Source of the DNA: Streptomyces morookaense
Lineage (GTDB): Bacteria > Actinomycetota > Actinomycetes > Streptomycetales > Streptomycetaceae
Length of the DNA: 64,000 nt
NCBI RefSeq assembly: GCF_013030945.1
Contig: NZ_JABBXF010000004.1
Location: forward strand, 276,400-340,399
Reading direction: 5' to 3'
Shown: piece after piece, positions 11,101 to 20,497 of the stretch
Numbering within the stretch: the stretch's first letter is position 1
Layout: each line of letters begins with the position of its first letter
The notes under the pieces: model-generated
The model's database searches: none
Told to the model about the DNA's origin: nothing
Seen by the model: the letters and a program-made list of their open reading frames with translations, nothing else
Translations under genes and position numbers: made by a program

Positions 11101-14100
11101 CCCGCGCCAGTGCTTCCCCGGGCCCGGCCACGTCCACGATCGGCGCGTCCGTGATCGCCGGGGCGGGCCGCCGCGCAACCGGCACCCAGTCCAGCCGGTG
11201 CAGCGCCCGGTCCACGCCCGCCGTCGCCGACCGCACCGGCCCCACGGGCCGGAGCGCGAGCGCGCCGATCGTGGCCACCGCTTCCCCCGCCGCGTCGGCG
11301 AGTGTCACGGCGAACGAGTCGTTGCCCTGCGGAGCGAGCCGCACCCGCAACGCCGTGGCCCCGACCGCATGGAGTGCGACCCCGTTCCAGGAGAACGGCA
11401 ACCTCACCGGAGCGTCTCCCGCATCCAGCAGCAGCGGGTGCAGTGCGGCGTCGAGCAGGGCCGGGTGCAGGCCGAACTGCCCGGGATCGACGGGCAGTTC
11501 GACCTCGGCCCAGCGCTCCGCGCCGAGCCGCCAGGCCCGCCGCAGCCCCTGGAAGGCCGGACCGTACTCGTAACCCTGTGCGTCGAGCTGTGCGTACGCG
11601 CCGTCGAGGTCGATCTCCTCGGCACCGGCCGGCGGCCACTCCGTCAGGGTCGCGCCGCCGGACTCCGCGGCCCGGAGCGTCCCCGTCGCATACCGGGTCC
11701 ACGGGGCGTCCGGCGCGGACCGGGCGTACACCGCCAGCGCGCCCGGATCCGTCTCGCCGATCGCGATCTGCACTTCGGTCTCGCCCCGCTCGGGCAGCAC
11801 CAGCGGGTTCTCCAGCACCAGCTCGTCCAGCATCGGCAGCCCCGCCCGCTCACCCGCGTGCAGCGCCAGTTCGACGAACGCCGCCCCGGGCAGCAGCACG
11901 GTGCCGCGCACCTCGTGCTCGGCCAGCCAGGGGTGCCGGGCGAGGGAGAGCCGACAGGTGGCGACCAGGCCGCCGCCGGCGAGCTGGACCACCGAGTCCA
12001 GCATCGGATGCCCGGCGTCGGGCCCGGAGGCGGCGGTGGGCAGCATCCAGTACCGCTGCCGGCGGAACGGGTAGGTCGGCAGTTCCACACGCCGGGCACC
12101 GTCGAACAGCCCGTTCCAGTGCACGTCCACACCGTGCACGGCTGCCTCGGCCACCGCCAGCAGGAAGCGGTCGGCACCGCCGTCGTCCCGTTTGAGGGTC
12201 TCCAGGACCACGCCGCCCCCGTCGGGGTCCTCCTGGTATTTCCTGAGGATCTGCCGCACGCCGCCGGCGAGCACCGGATGCGGGCTCGCCTCCAGGAACG
12301 TGGTGTGCCCGGCCGCGACCAGGCCGCGCACCGTCGCCTCGAACTCGACCGTGGCGCGCAGGTTGCGGTACCAGTAGTCCGCGTCCAGCCCGGTGGTGTC
12401 CACCGGGCCGCCGGTCACGGTCGAGTGGAAGGGGATCTCGGCCGCCATCGGGGCCACCGGCGCCAGCAGGTCGCGCAGCTCCGCACGCAGCAGTTCGACC
12501 TGTGCCGAATGCGAGGCGTAGTCCACCGGCAGCAGCCTCGCCCGTTCGTCCTCGGCGACCAGGGCGGCGGCGAACTCTTCGACCGCCTGGACGGCGCCCG
12601 AAACCACCGTCGCCCGCGGCCCGTTGACCGCGGCCACCGAGAGATCCTCGCCCCAGCGGGCCATCGCCTCTTCGACCGCCGCTCTCGGCAGCCCCACCGA
12701 CAGCATTCGGCCCGTACCGGAGAGCGCCCGCAAGGCCCGGCTGCGCAGCGTGACGATCCGCGCCCCGTCGTCCAGGGACAGCGCGCCGGCCACGGTCGCG
12801 GCCGCGATTTCGCCCTGGGAGTGACCCACCACCGCGGCCGGCCGCACCCCGTGTGCCCGCCAGAGTCCGGCCAGCGACACCATGACCGCCCACAGTGCGG
12901 GCTGCACCACGTCCACCCGGAGCAGCGCGTCCGCGTCGGTGAGCACGTCGCCCAGGTTCCAGTCCACGTATGGAGCCATCGCGTCCTGGCAGGCCGCCAT
13001 GTGCCCGGCGAACACCGGGCTGGACTCCAGCAGTTCCGTGGCCATCCCGGTCCACTGCGTGCCCTGACCGGGGAACAACAGCACCGGATCGGTGTCCCGG
13101 CAGGGCGACCCGACGACCGTGCCCGGTGCCGAACGGCCCTCGGCGAGCGCCTCCAGTCCGTGCACCAACGAGTCCCGGTCCCGGCCGAGGACGGCGGCCC
13201 GGTGCTCGAACCCGGCCCGGCCGGCCGCCAGCGTGAACCCGGCGTCCAGCAGGCCGACCCGGTCCGGGCGGAGCCGCTCGGCCAGCCGGCCGGCCTGCTC
13301 CCGCAGCGCCTCCGCCGACCGTGCGGACAGCAGCAGCGGCACCGCGGACGCCGGTCGTGGTGCCGCGGCGGGCACGGGTTCCGGCGCCTGTTCGAGGATC
13401 ACATGGGCATTGGTGCCGCTGATGCCGAACGAGGAGACCCCGGCTCGGCGCGGGAGTCCCGTCTCCGGCCACGGCGTGTCCTCCGCGAGCGCGGCGACCC
13501 TGCCGGAGTCCCAGTCCACGTGCGGGCTGGGCTCGGTCAGGTGCAGGATGCGCGGCAGCACGCCGTCGCGCATGGCGTGCACCATCTTCAGGATGCCCGC
13601 CACCCCGGCAGCGGCCTGCGTGTGCCCGATGTTCGACTTGACCGACCCCACCAGCAACGGGTGCGCCCGCTGCGGGCCGTGCACCGCCAGCAGCGCCCGT
13701 GCCTCGATCGGGTCGCCGAGCCGGGTGCCCGTGCCGTGCGCCTCCACCGCGTCGACGTCCGCCTCGGACAGTCCGGCGTCGGCCAGCGCCGCCCGCAGCA
13801 CCCGTTCCTGGGCCGGCCCGCTGGGTGCGGAGAGCCCGTTGGAGGCCCCGTCCGAATTGACCGCGGTGCCGCGCACCAGCGCGTGCACGGTGTGCCCATG
13901 GCGCAGGGCGTCGGAGAGCCGTTCCAGCACCAGCATTCCGACGCCCTCGGACCAGGCCGTACCGTCCGCCGTCACGGAGAACGGCTTGCACCGGCCGTCC
14001 GGGGCGAGGCCCCGCAGCCGGGAGAACTCCACGAACATCTCCGGGGTCGCCATCACCGTCACCCCGCCGGACAGGGCCAGGTCGCACTCGCCGAGACGCA

Positions 14101-14668
14101 GCGACTGCACCGCGAGGTGAGTGGTCACCAACGACGAGGAGCAGCCGGTGTCCACCGTGACGGCGGGGCCGGTGAGGCCGAGCACATAGGCCACCCGGCC
14201 GGACACCACGCTGGAGGTGTTCCCGGTGATCAGGTACCCCTCCAGCCCGTCCGGGACGGTATGCACCCGGGGCGCGTAGTCGTGCATCATCGAGCCGGCG
14301 AACACGGCGGTGCGGCTGCCCCGCAGCGAGGTGGGATCGATGGCCGCGTTCTCCAGGGCCTCCCACGCCGTCGTGAGCAGGAGGCGCTGCTGCGGATCGG
14401 TGGTCAACGCCTCGCGGGCGGAGAGCCCGAAGAACTCGGCGTCGAAATGGCCGGCGTCGTGGAGGAATCCGCCGTGCCGGACGTAGGAGGTACCGGGCCG
14501 GTCCGGGTCGGGATCGTAGAGGGCCGCCAGGTCCCAGCCCCGGTCGTCCGGTAACTCGCCGATCGCGTCGATCCCGTCCCTGGCCACCTGCCAGAGCCCT
14601 TCCGGATCGACTATTCCGCCCGGGTAGCGGCAGGCCATTCCCACAATCGCAATCGGTTCGCCCGGCAT
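5171..14668 (-). CDS. bimodular type I PKS: KS-AT-DH-KR-ACP / KS-AT-KR-ACP
   Basis: A 3165-residue PKS. Module 1: KS with Cys176 (DTGCSSS) and His311; AT with Ser617 (GHSQGE) and YASH at 717-720, predicting methylmalonyl-CoA; DH with His918 ([11 protein letters not shown]) and Asp1073; KR with GGTGVLG, an LDD motif (B-type) and Tyr1445; ACP Ser1602 (GFDSL). Module 2: KS Cys1835; AT Ser2273 (GHSVGE) with HAFH at 2369-2372, predicting malonyl-CoA; KR with GGLGGIG, LDD and Tyr2874; ACP Ser3030 (GLDSL). The last 80 residues are a C-terminal docking region containing [15 protein letters not shown] chose ATG at 14668 because GGGAGG precedes it. With this start the protein begins directly at the KS and has no N-terminal docking helix. 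Codon 39 is TTA (14552-14554). Predicted output: one alpha-methyl, alkene-forming extension, then one hydroxyl-forming extension. Confidence 0.96.
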   Translation of the reverse strand: MPGEPIAIVGMACRYPGGIVDPEGLWQVARDGIDAIGELPDDRGWDLAALYDPDPDRPGTSYVRHGGFLHDAGHFDAEFFGLSAREALTTDPQQRLLLTTAWEALENAAIDPTSLRGSRTAVFAGSMMHDYAPRVHTVPDGLEGYLITGNTSSVVSGRVAYVLGLTGPAVTVDTGCSSSLVTTHLAVQSLRLGECDLALSGGVTVMATPEMFVEFSRLRGLAPDGRCKPFSVTADGTAWSEGVGMLVLERLSDALRHGHTVHALVRGTAVNSDGASNGLSAPSGPAQERVLRAALADAGLSEADVDAVEAHGTGTRLGDPIEARALLAVHGPQRAHPLLVGSVKSNIGHTQAAAGVAGILKMVHAMRDGVLPRILHLTEPSPHVDWDSGRVAALAEDTPWPETGLPRRAGVSSFGISGTNAHVILEQAPEPVPAAAPRPASAVPLLLSARSAEALREQAGRLAERLRPDRVGLLDAGFTLAAGRAGFEHRAAVLGRDRDSLVHGLEALAEGRSAPGTVVGSPCRDTDPVLLFPGQGTQWTGMATELLESSPVFAGHMAACQDAMAPYVDWNLGDVLTDADALLRVDVVQPALWAVMVSLAGLWRAHGVRPAAVVGHSQGEIAAATVAGALSLDDGARIVTLRSRALRALSGTGRMLSVGLPRAAVEEAMARWGEDLSVAAVNGPRATVVSGAVQAVEEFAAALVAEDERARLLPVDYASHSAQVELLRAELRDLLAPVAPMAAEIPFHSTVTGGPVDTTGLDADYWYRNLRATVEFEATVRGLVAAGHTTFLEASPHPVLAGGVRQILRKYQEDPDGGGVVLETLKRDDGGADRFLLAVAEAAVHGVDVHWNGLFDGARRVELPTYPFRRQRYWMLPTAASGPDAGHPMLDSVVQLAGGGLVATCRLSLARHPWLAEHEVRGTVLLPGAAFVELALHAGERAGLPMLDELVLENPLVLPERGETEVQIAIGETDPGALAVYARSAPDAPWTRYATGTLRAAESGGATLTEWPPAGAEEIDLDGAYAQLDAQGYEYGPAFQGLRRAWRLGAERWAEVELPVDPGQFGLHPALLDAALHPLLLDAGDAPVRLPFSWNGVALHAVGATALRVRLAPQGNDSFAVTLADAAGEAVATIGALALRPVGPVRSATAGVDRALHRLDWVPVARRPAPAITDAPIVDVAGPGEALARVREFLDTDDEKATDGPLIVRTRGAVAIAPEDDQDPDAAAVWGLVRTARTEHPGRFVLVDLDHPHDAEGADSALELALGTGEPEVAVRGGQAFAPRLARVTRTGDRPSLDGGTVLITGGTGVLGRELARHLVTEHGVRHLVLAGRRGGTAPDSGLEDLAGTAEITVVACDVADRAAVAGLLAAIPAQHPLTAVIHAAGVLDDGTVRSLTAERLDTVLRPKVEGARNLHELTEHLDLAAFVLFSSAAGVLGTPGQANYAAANAWLDGLAQHRRARGLPASSMAWGLWAQDTGMTGRLGDTDRARLRRTGLVPMSREHGLALFDAALGTDVACTVPARFDLANVRAAGPERAPVWAGLLGARRTAARPAAVAAAPAFVSGGERAVLELVLATVGSVLGVERRVDPARAFRDIGFDSLSGVELRNRLTAATGVRLPATAVFDHPTPAALAGYLSGQLPAAVPGGRTPVAGPGPYDRDDPVVLVGASCRFPGGVSTMDELWELLAAGRDAITEFPADRGWNLDEVYHPEPGRGGRSYVRHGGFLDGIAEFDNGFFGIAPAEAVSMDPQQRILLELAWHALEDAGIDPTALRGTRTGVYLGLMGNDYARRAHRTPEDLTGDVSIGNAGSVASGRLAYTFGFHGPAITVDTACSSALVAMHQAAQALRAGECTVALAGGVTVLTTPTLFVEFSQVGVLAPDGRCKPFDAAAEGTAWSEGAGLLVMERLSTARERGHRVLAVLRGSALNSDGASNGLTAPNGSAQQRVIRDALAVAGLAPGEVDAVEAHGTGTPLGDPIEATALLATYGQDRARPVLVGSAKSNLGHTQAAAGVAGVLKMVLAMRHGRLPATLHLNAPSPHVNWDDGAVQLLDEPMDWPRAGRPRRAAVSSFSLSGTNAHVILEEPEPGPEPEPTTAAAPPLIPWVLSAATPEALPAQAEALLRRLGDEDGNGSPSALDVAYSLATTRARLPARTVVLGTDTGELAAALRAGTGSTGVAGDGATAFLFPGQGVQYAGMATSLRDRVPVFAAALQEIAAELDPLLDRPLTEILRDGPGDRTDHAQAAVFAVQVAVFRLLTTMGVRPDAVAGHSVGEIAAAHAAGVFSLADACALVAARGRLMRELGGEGAMVAVPVPEADVPELLRGHEDRVALAAVNGPASVVLAGDADAVREISQRVARVHPLAVRHAFHSHHMDPVLDPLRKVLAGLDLRTPVIPVVSSVTGAPVTDELLDPEYWVRHTREPVRFHDCLRALDAAGTSTYLELGPGATLSALGQEALGGDGFLPLLRQDADELHGLLTALATAHARGTDVDWAAWCTGGRAVPLPGYAFARQRFWLPDDGAPADPLLHAVEWLPVPGPVADAPGPWLVVAPPGADWDRLTEDVAGVLGEGTRTVRGDAVDGEHWDRLLPDLPGGGIVSLLAMAEGSDTTRVPTGLAATLALLQALLSRGADTPLWSITGGAVQAGMADTVPHPEQAAVCGLVRAAGMEAPRLHGGLVDLPLRPAAGDLAALPAALGARDEIAIRDGRLYARRLVPVPRTEPATAEPIGTVLITGGLGGIGAHVARRLAARGADRLLLVGRRGVDTPGATELHAELTALGTEVDIAGCDVADREALAGLLAGRSFTGVVHAAGVLDDGVLEALSEARLARVFAAKADGARFLHELTAGHPLRFFVLCSSLAGTAGSPGQGNYAAANAVVEALAAHRQAGGLPATSLAWGPWLDTGMTTSWPVGPRSDSGATPMPADRALDALERALSGGAAQYAVGAVDWPQFAAARPGHLCSGLPGVGADTGPEPASALRERLAATAPQRRSSVLLELVTARVAVVSGRPAGELDAHRPFQELGLDSLAGVRLRNLLGADTGVPLAASAVYDHPTAAALARHLGDALGVDEGDPAERVVLDRLRELEAALLRRPASVPLPEVITTTLRRLLRGQEDGTADEQATVPDLSGATDDEMFTLIDEVLDDAQSATGRTAGRATERS

Positions 14669-14880
14669 CCGGTGCCCTCCCAAGAGCAGTTTGGACTTTG
14701 TCGGCTGCCATGGACGCAAAATCATTCGACGAACTCGCGACCATTCAACCGAACGCCGATAAATTGAGGCGCTTCAACAGCATGAGCGCCCAGGCTCATA
14801 ATTTCTGCCGAGCGTTTTGCTCGGAAAACACGGCGCGATCCGACAGCCCTGCCATATTCGACAGGGCACGCAACGAATCG
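14669..14880. promoter_or_regulatory. AT-richer gap upstream of the bimodular PKS, with hairpin
   Basis: This 212-bp gap is clearly richer in A/T than the flanking genes, as expected of a promoter or leader for the PKS. It holds a perfect 6-bp hairpin at 14808-14824 (CCGAGC, loop GTTTT, GCTCGG) and a shorter inverted pair CCCTG/CAGGG near 14850. Neither hairpin is followed by a long T run, so a terminator or attenuator is only a guess. It separates the upstream P450 from the rest of the operon, so the PKS may have its own promoter. Confidence 0.35.
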
Positions 14881-16086
14881 TCACCAGGTGACCGGCAGCT
14901 CCGATACCGAGAACGCGGAGCCGTTGACGTAGCGCAGCTCCTCGCTCGGCGTGGCCAGGCGGAGAGCAGGAATGCGCCGGAACAGGGTGTCGAGGACGAT
15001 GCACAGCTCCAGCCGGGCCAGATTCCTGCCGAGGCACTGGTGCGGTCCCGAGCCGAAAGCAAGGTGCCTGCGACTGTCCCTGGTGATATCGAACGTGTCC
15101 GGGTCGGCGAAGACCGCGGGGTCGCGGTTGGCGGCGGCGGACAGGGCGGCGACGCCCTCACCCGCCCGTACCAGAGTGCCGCCGATTTCGACGTCCGCCG
15201 TGGCGCGGCGGATCAGGGACAGCTCGGCGACGGAGAAGTACCTCAGCAGTTCCTCCACCGCCGCCGGGGTCAGGCCCGGGTCGGCGGTGAGGAGGGCGAG
15301 CTGGTCGGGGTGTTCGAGGAGAGCCAGGATCCCGAGTGCGGTCATCGTGGCGGTGGTCTCCAGGCCCGCGACGACCAGGAGCATGCACAGTTCGACCATG
15401 GCCCAGCGGCTCTCGTCACCGCTGAAGAGCTGGTGGCCCGCCAGCCTGCCCAGCAGGTCCTCGGGCCGCTCGGTCATCTTGACGGCACACAGCGCGTCGA
15501 AATACGCGATCAGAGAGCGGAACGACTCGGCGCGATCCGCATCGGCGGAGTCGTGGGCCATCAGCACCGTGGTGTTGGTGGTGAACTCCTGCCGGTCACC
15601 GGTCGGGATGCCGAGCAGCTCGCACAGCACCAGACCGGACATCGGCACGGCCAGCGCGGACACCAGGTCGGCGGGCCCGGCGCCGGCCAGCGCATCGTCG
15701 AGCAGACCGTCGACGATGCGCTGGACCTTGGGGCGCAGTTCTCGCATGCGGCGCATGGCGAACTCGCCGGCGACCGCACGACGGGCGGGGCCGTGCTCGG
15801 GCGGGTCCATCTCGATCAGCGAGGGCCTGAAGCCGGGGAACACGGTCTCGCCGACGCGCATCCACGGGAAGTCCGGGTGCGAGCGGTCGGAGCTGAACCG
15901 GGCGTCGCCGAGCACGGCGCGGACATCTTCATGGCGTGCGGCGACGAACACGGTGCGCCCGCTCGGGCCCGTCACCCTGGGCAGGCCGGGGTGCTCGCGC
16001 AGGCCGGCGTAGTCCGGCGGCGGGGAGAACGGGCAGGTCCGGGACATCGGCCATGTCTCGGCCCGCAGCGGGCTCTGGTCGTGCAT
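14881..16086 (-). CDS. cytochrome P450 (first gene of the visible PKS locus)
   Basis: A 401-residue bacterial P450. The heme motif is FGSGPHQCLGRNLARLE with Cys351. The I-helix has the canonical AGLETT, and the ExxR is EELLR. The N-terminal part contains the usual Pro-rich segment (TCPFSPPPDYAGL). ATG at 16086 is preferred because GAGGTGG lies 5 bp before it; an in-frame GTG at 16095 would add three residues. It is transcribed toward the PKS genes and separated from them by 212 bp. It differs clearly from the P450 at 3905-5167, so the pathway probably has two oxidative tailoring steps. Substrate unknown. Confidence 0.94.
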   Translation of the reverse strand: MHDQSPLRAETWPMSRTCPFSPPPDYAGLREHPGLPRVTGPSGRTVFVAARHEDVRAVLGDARFSSDRSHPDFPWMRVGETVFPGFRPSLIEMDPPEHGPARRAVAGEFAMRRMRELRPKVQRIVDGLLDDALAGAGPADLVSALAVPMSGLVLCELLGIPTGDRQEFTTNTTVLMAHDSADADRAESFRSLIAYFDALCAVKMTERPEDLLGRLAGHQLFSGDESRWAMVELCMLLVVAGLETTATMTALGILALLEHPDQLALLTADPGLTPAAVEELLRYFSVAELSLIRRATADVEIGGTLVRAGEGVAALSAAANRDPAVFADPDTFDITRDSRRHLAFGSGPHQCLGRNLARLELCIVLDTLFRRIPALRLATPSEELRYVNGSAFSVSELPVTW

Positions 16087-16472
16087 GGTCACCACCTCGG
16101 CTCTTTCGGAAGTCGAGGACGACCGTATGGCTGGTGATTCTCGAATTTCCGTAGTATCCCGTCGAGGCCGTAACTCGGCCGTCCGTCCGTATCACCCGCG
16201 GGAGAGAAAAGCGGTGACTGTATGGACGCCGAACCTTCTGTGACCGCCCGGGCAGGAGGACGAATCGCCGAGGGAAGGCGGACCAGGGGGCGGCGGCACC
16301 CGGCGCCGACATGACCGACGACGTGCGCACCGCGTACCTGGAGGGCCGGTCCATCGCCGCGCCGGCCCGCAAACACAAGGTCGGCCGCGGAGGCAACCAA
16401 GATCATCCCGCGGCCCCTTTGGGGCTTGCCCCGGCGATACCCCTAACGGACGAACCGGATAAAATTTCACGC
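16087..16472. other. 386-bp intergenic boundary of the PKS locus
   Basis: This divergent gap lies between the P450 (minus) and the phosphatase (plus) and marks the visible edge of the PKS locus. The part near 16100-16200 is A/T-richer and probably carries the P450 promoter. The part near 16311-16402 keeps a short coding-like stretch described separately. I see no complete gene. Confidence 0.4.
16311..16402 (+). pseudogene. possible helix-turn-helix gene remnant
   Basis: About 30 codons from ATG at 16311 read MTDDVRTAYLEGRSIAAPAR and then KHKVGRG. This resembles the start of a recombinase-type helix-turn-helix (a segment of the form LEGRSI..LA..H.VSRG). The similarity stops at once and the frame runs on into the start of the phosphatase gene without looking like a domain. 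I read it as a gene scrap or a chance resemblance. It is not a convincing N-terminal extension of the phosphatase. Confidence 0.25.
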
Positions 16473-17564
16473 ATGGCGTCCGTCTCCGGGCAATGGCCGT
16501 GGTACGTGCGGTTCGCCCCCGGTGTGCTGATCGCCGCCGGGCTGGCGTGGGACGCGCTGTCGCCCGCGAACTACTGGGGCGACCCGATGACCGCCGCGGC
16601 CTGCGTGGTCGCGGGCTCCCTGCTGTCGCTGCGGCACACGATCGCGGTCGGTGCGGTGATCGTGGCGGGCGCACTGCTGCTGATCGTCAAGGACGGCCAC
16701 CTGGGCCATGCCGCGGGCTGGCTCGAAATGGCCAACACCGTCTTCGCCGCTCTCATCGGCATCGGCGTGAACCGCGTGATCGCCCGCCACGGGCGCCGCC
16801 TGGACGTGATGCGCTCGGTGGCGGAGGCCGCCCAGCGGGCGGTGCTCCCCGTCCCGCCGTCCCGGATCGGCCCGCTGGCCGTCGCCGCCTGCTACCACGC
16901 CGCCCAGACCGAGGCGCAGATCGGCGGCGACGCATACGCGGTGCAGCGCTCGCCGTTCGGCACCCGGGTGCTGATCGCGGACGTCCGGGGCAAGGGGATG
17001 GGCGCGGTGGGCGCGGTGGCCCTCCTCCTGGGCGCCTTCCGGGAGGCCGCCGCCACCGCTCCCGACCTGGCCGGCCTCGCCGACCGCCTCGAACAGGCGA
17101 TCCTGCGGGAGGTCGAGAACCGCAGCGAGGAAATCCGCATGGAGGGCTTCATCACGGCCCTGCTGGGCGAGTTCACGCAGGACGGCGGCACCCTCTCCCT
17201 CCTCGCCTGCGGCCACCCGGCCGCGTATCTCTGCCCGGGCACCGGCACCGGGGTCCGCCCGCTGGCCCCGCACGACACCGGCCTCCCCCTGGGCATGAGC
17301 CCGCTGGGCGTCCCCCGCCCGCGCCCCGACTCCTGGCCGGTCCGTGCCGGTGACACGCTGCTGCTGGTGACGGACGGAGTGACGGAGGCGAGGGATGCCG
17401 CCGGGGCGTTCTACGACCCGGCAGTACGCCTGGCAGGGCTCGGCCCGTTCGGGGATCCGGGGCAGATCATCGACGTGCTGGTCGCCGACGTGGAGCGGTG
17501 GATCGGGGGACCGCGGGACGACGACATGGCGGTCCTGGCGGTGCGTCGGGAGAGCACGGGATGA
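16473..17564 (+). CDS. membrane-anchored SpoIIE/PP2C-type phosphatase
   Basis: A 363-residue protein. The first ~110 residues form about four hydrophobic helices. A SpoIIE-type PP2C domain follows and should dephosphorylate Ser/Thr-phosphoproteins such as anti-anti-sigma factors. Metal-binding signatures are visible as IGGDAYAV, ADVRGKGMG, CGHPAAYL, LLLVTDGVTEARD and the terminal DDDMAVLAV. The usual GGDFYD is GGDAYA here, so one conserved aromatic and the following Asp differ. The start ATG at 16473 is chosen because the longer frame from 16311 adds no domain. It stands alone on the plus strand, divergent from the PKS locus. Partner anti-sigma genes are not nearby. Confidence 0.88.
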   Translation: MASVSGQWPWYVRFAPGVLIAAGLAWDALSPANYWGDPMTAAACVVAGSLLSLRHTIAVGAVIVAGALLLIVKDGHLGHAAGWLEMANTVFAALIGIGVNRVIARHGRRLDVMRSVAEAAQRAVLPVPPSRIGPLAVAACYHAAQTEAQIGGDAYAVQRSPFGTRVLIADVRGKGMGAVGAVALLLGAFREAAATAPDLAGLADRLEQAILREVENRSEEIRMEGFITALLGEFTQDGGTLSLLACGHPAAYLCPGTGTGVRPLAPHDTGLPLGMSPLGVPRPRPDSWPVRAGDTLLLVTDGVTEARDAAGAFYDPAVRLAGLGPFGDPGQIIDVLVADVERWIGGPRDDDMAVLAVRRESTG

Positions 17565-17685
17565 CGTGTTCCCACCCGAGTGGCGGCGGCCGGATTGCGG
17601 AGTAGCGTGGTTTGTGTCTGGATGCGCGACCCGCATCCTGCGGGACGCGCGTGGACCCGCACCAGAGTGAAAATGGGTCGACATC

Positions 17686-18171
17686 ATGACTCCCACAGAC
17701 ACCCCAACGCGCAAGCGCAGACACCGCGTTGCTGCCTTGCTGTTGGCCGCCGGCACCGCCGCCGCGGTCCCCGCCGTGGGCGGGTGGTGCGGTGGCGGCC
17801 ATGGGCACGAACATGCCCACGGACACCGGCACGGCATGGTCGCGATGGCCCCCGTCATGGCCCCCTCCATGGGCATGGCCACGGCGGCCCCCGCGGCCCC
17901 CATGACGACGAACGCGCCGGCGGCGACGGCCAATCATGTGACGATCGCCGGCTTCGCGTACTCGCCCTCGACGCTCACCGTCACCAAGGGCACCACGGTG
18001 ACCTGGACGAACAACGACTCGGCACCGCACACGGTGACCGGGTCGGGAGGACTGAACTCGCCGACGCTCCGCCAGGGCGGCACCTACAGCTTCAAGTTCA
18101 ACTCGGCAGGCACGTTCAGCTATTACTGCACGTTCCACCCGTACATGCACGGCACGGTTGTCGTGAAGTGA
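17686..18171 (+). CDS. secreted cupredoxin (plastocyanin/azurin-like)
   Basis: A 161-residue exported blue-copper-type protein. It opens with a basic, then hydrophobic signal peptide (RKRRHRVAALLLAAGTAAA). Next comes a linker very rich in His (GHGHEHAHGHRHG) and then Met (residues ~50-64), which could bind copper by itself. The C-terminal ~80 residues are the cupredoxin fold. Type 1 copper ligands are complete: His115 in APHTV, and Cys148, His151 and Met154 in CTFHPYM. It probably carries electrons or buffers copper outside the membrane. It converges on a tyrosinase-like gene just downstream, which suggests a shared copper theme, though they are not an operon. Confidence 0.9.
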   Translation: MTPTDTPTRKRRHRVAALLLAAGTAAAVPAVGGWCGGGHGHEHAHGHRHGMVAMAPVMAPSMGMATAAPAAPMTTNAPAATANHVTIAGFAYSPSTLTVTKGTTVTWTNNDSAPHTVTGSGGLNSPTLRQGGTYSFKFNSAGTFSYYCTFHPYMHGTVVVK

Positions 18172-18195
18172 CGTGAAGTGAGGAGTGACAGGCAG

Positions 18196-18218
18196 CCCCT
18201 GCGGCGAGGCCGCGGGGG
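18196..18218. terminator. bidirectional hairpin between convergent genes
   Basis: A 10-bp stem (CCCCTGCGGC pairing with GCCGCGGGGG, one G-T pair) with loop GAG lies between the cupredoxin stop (18171) and the stop of the minus-strand tyrosinase-like gene (18235). There is no T run, as is common for actinomycete terminators. Confidence 0.6.
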
Positions 18219-18234
18219 TCGCTGCTGCCCGCCC

Positions 18235-19098
18235 TCAGTCCTGGAGGTCGAAGCTCCGGAAGAACGGCGTACGGACACGCAGGTTCGTGCGCTTCAGGCC
18301 TTCGACGGTCTCCTCCAGGGCATCGGCATGCATCATCGGCCCGGTCCACGGCGGGTCGAAGCTCCAGGGGACGGGCCCTGTACGGTGGTTGGCGGTCATC
18401 CAGCCGTCGATCCGCGCGTCCACCCAGCCGTGCAGCTTCCAGAAGACCGGGTTGACGTGGGACGAGTAGAAGTCGGCGAGCCAGTCGTAACCGGGAGCGT
18501 CCCAGCGGGGATCGACGTCGAAGGGATCGCCGTCCGGTCGGTACGCGGGCAACCGGGCCGACCAGCGCAGGTGCATGCGGTTGTGGATGGTGAACTCGAT
18601 GCGCGCGCCGAGCTGTCCGAGCGTCATCCCGCGCAGCGCCGAGGGATCGGTGTACTCCGCCTGCCATCGGCGTATTCGGTCGAACGAGGCCGTGCTCTTG
18701 GCGTCCTCGACGGCCCGGGTGGTGTCCGGATCGCCCGGGACGTCGAACGGCGGCGGGACGGGGTAGGCGGTGTCCCCGGGGGCGGGGATGCTCGACCACC
18801 CTTCCACGCGGGGGTAGCCGGGATCCGCCGCCCGGGCGAGGATCGCGTCGACGTCGGCGATCATCTGCCGGTGCATGTAGAGGAAGTCCTCGCCGGACCC
18901 GTTGTCGAGCTCGGGCCGGGAATCGGCCCCGCCCGTCAGCGCCGGGCGGGGCGGGTCCCAGCCGTGGGCGCGGAACTCCTGCTGCTGGGCGGGGGTCAGG
19001 TCGGCCCATTCGTTCCGCGAGACGTGCCACAGCATGTGGTGCATGCGCATCGCGCGCTCGGCCATGGCGTCGATCACAGGGCGGGGCAAGGGGACCAT
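18235..19098 (-). CDS. tyrosinase-like di-copper protein
   Basis: A 287-residue protein with His clusters arranged as in type 3 copper (tyrosinase/hemocyanin) proteins. The clusters are RMHHMLWH near residue 20, FLYMHRQM, FTIHNRMHLRW, and the CuB-like SSHVNPVFWKLHGWVDARID. The last resembles the DPxFxxHHxxVD block of tyrosinases, with a Lys where the second His of the pair often is. There is no obvious signal peptide from the chosen start. ATG at 19098 is preferred because a perfect AGGAGG precedes it by 5 bp; the longer frame to 19233 has a Cys-rich, non-domain N-terminus. Likely activity is phenol oxidation or a related oxygen reaction, possibly metallated by the neighbouring cupredoxin (inference). 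Confidence 0.75.
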   Translation of the reverse strand: MVPLPRPVIDAMAERAMRMHHMLWHVSRNEWADLTPAQQQEFRAHGWDPPRPALTGGADSRPELDNGSGEDFLYMHRQMIADVDAILARAADPGYPRVEGWSSIPAPGDTAYPVPPPFDVPGDPDTTRAVEDAKSTASFDRIRRWQAEYTDPSALRGMTLGQLGARIEFTIHNRMHLRWSARLPAYRPDGDPFDVDPRWDAPGYDWLADFYSSHVNPVFWKLHGWVDARIDGWMTANHRTGPVPWSFDPPWTGPMMHADALEETVEGLKRTNLRVRTPFFRSFDLQD

Positions 19099-19264
19099 CT
19101 CGCCCTCCTGGGCGGCTCGGCAGCAGCGTGGGACGTGACCGGGCTCCACTGTGCTCCCACTGTGGCAGCCGTCGGGCGGCGGGCGGGTGCTCCGGCCCCC
19201 TTCCAGCGTCACGCAGGTCCCGCACCGGTGCATCCGGGGGCGTGCGCCGCCGGCATCCTCCCCC

Positions 19265-20404
19265 TCATGCCCCCGGGCCGCCGCCCATCATCCGCAGCAT
19301 CTCCCTCCCGCCCGTCCGGAAGAACCGCACCACCAGCACCAACGCGAGCCCCAGGAAAGCCGTGTTGAGCCAGGACGTGTAGTTCCAGGAGACCCCCGCC
19401 GTCGGAACCTGCGCGGCCCCGTGCCCGGGCACGATGCCGAGCAGGCCGAACATCCACTCCACCGCGTACCCCGCCGCCACCGTCGCCGCGAAGAACGTGC
19501 CCAGCAGGAATGCCGCCATTCTGCCGCCGTAGTACTTCCGGTAGATGTTCAGGATCGGCAGGATCAGCAGGTCCGCGAAGATGAACGACACCACACCGCC
19601 GAAACTGATGCCGCCCTTCCACAGCACCACCGCCAGCGGCACGTTCCCGATCGAGCAGACGAAGGACGCCATCGCCACCACCGGCCCGACGACCGGGCCC
19701 CACGCCTTGGCCGCCAGCGGGTGCCCTTCGAAGAAGAATGCGCGCCAGAAGGAGTCCGGGACCCAGGCGGCGATGGCGCCCGCGACGAGCAGTCCGATGA
19801 CCAGGTCCCGCAGAACGGCCGCCCATTCCATCACGAAGACGTGGGCGGTGGAGGTGAAACCCTCCGGCGACAAAAGCCGTTGCAGGAAGGTGCCTTCGCG
19901 CTGCACGGACATGTCCATGGCCGCATGGCCCTCCATGGAGCCCGCCAGGCCCCGCCCCGCCTGTTCCCGCGCCCCGCGCAGCAGGTCCTCCCGGAGGAAT
20001 GCGCGGAAGAGCAGGGCCAGCACCGCGATCATCACGGGTCCGCCCGTGAATTCGGCCGCCGTGAACGGCCATCCCAGCAACAGGGCCAGAATGATGCCGA
20101 GTTCCACGACCAGATTCGTCGAGGCGATCTCGAACGCCATGGCGGCGGTGAAGTGCGCGCCCTTGCGGAACAGCGAACGTGCCAGCGCCACCGCCGCGTA
20201 GGAGCAGGACGACGAGGCGGCACCCAGCCCCGCGGCCAGGGCGAGGGTGCGGGGGCGGTCGTCGCCCAGCGCGGAGACGACGGTGGAACGTCGCACCACC
20301 GCCTGGACGACGGCGGACAGGGCGAAGCCCAGGATCAGTGCCCAGGTGATCTCCCACGTCATGGAGCCGGTGATCGAGAGGGCGTGCAGCACGGCGTGTG
20401 TCAT
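19265..20404 (-). CDS. DUF318/UPF0718-type permease
   Basis: A 379-residue integral membrane protein with about eight hydrophobic helices in two halves. It matches the DUF318 permease group, which includes ArsP-like and YraQ-like transporters. Family-typical segments are ASSSCSYAAVALARSLFRKGA in the first half and FVCSIGNVPLAVVLWKGGIS in the second. Both carry a Cys, which may bind metal or metalloid. A hydrophilic loop near residues 150-185 contains Met/His residues (MEGHAAMDMS). Transport substrate is not known for this protein; family members export organoarsenicals or are metal-linked. It stands alone, about 90 bp after the L25 gene. Confidence 0.8.
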   Translation of the reverse strand: MTHAVLHALSITGSMTWEITWALILGFALSAVVQAVVRRSTVVSALGDDRPRTLALAAGLGAASSSCSYAAVALARSLFRKGAHFTAAMAFEIASTNLVVELGIILALLLGWPFTAAEFTGGPVMIAVLALLFRAFLREDLLRGAREQAGRGLAGSMEGHAAMDMSVQREGTFLQRLLSPEGFTSTAHVFVMEWAAVLRDLVIGLLVAGAIAAWVPDSFWRAFFFEGHPLAAKAWGPVVGPVVAMASFVCSIGNVPLAVVLWKGGISFGGVVSFIFADLLILPILNIYRKYYGGRMAAFLLGTFFAATVAAGYAVEWMFGLLGIVPGHGAAQVPTAGVSWNYTSWLNTAFLGLALVLVVRFFRTGGREMLRMMGGGPGA

Positions 20405-20497
20405 TCCCGGAGCCTTCCCCGGTCCCGTCCCGGTCCCGGTCCCGGTGCGGGGCGTGCACGGCCGAACGGTCCTGCACGCCCCGGCCTGCCGGCGGCG

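Noticed and set aside
14669..14725. Upstream ATG ([19 protein letters not shown]) for the bimodular PKS
   Set aside because: It adds 19 residues that are not a docking helix and has no ribosome site, while the ATG at 14668 follows GGGAGG.
16311..16472. N-terminal extension of the SpoIIE-type phosphatase
   Set aside because: The added residues carry no domain continuity. A fragment with helix-turn-helix resemblance sits there, and the first membrane helix begins after the ATG at 16473.
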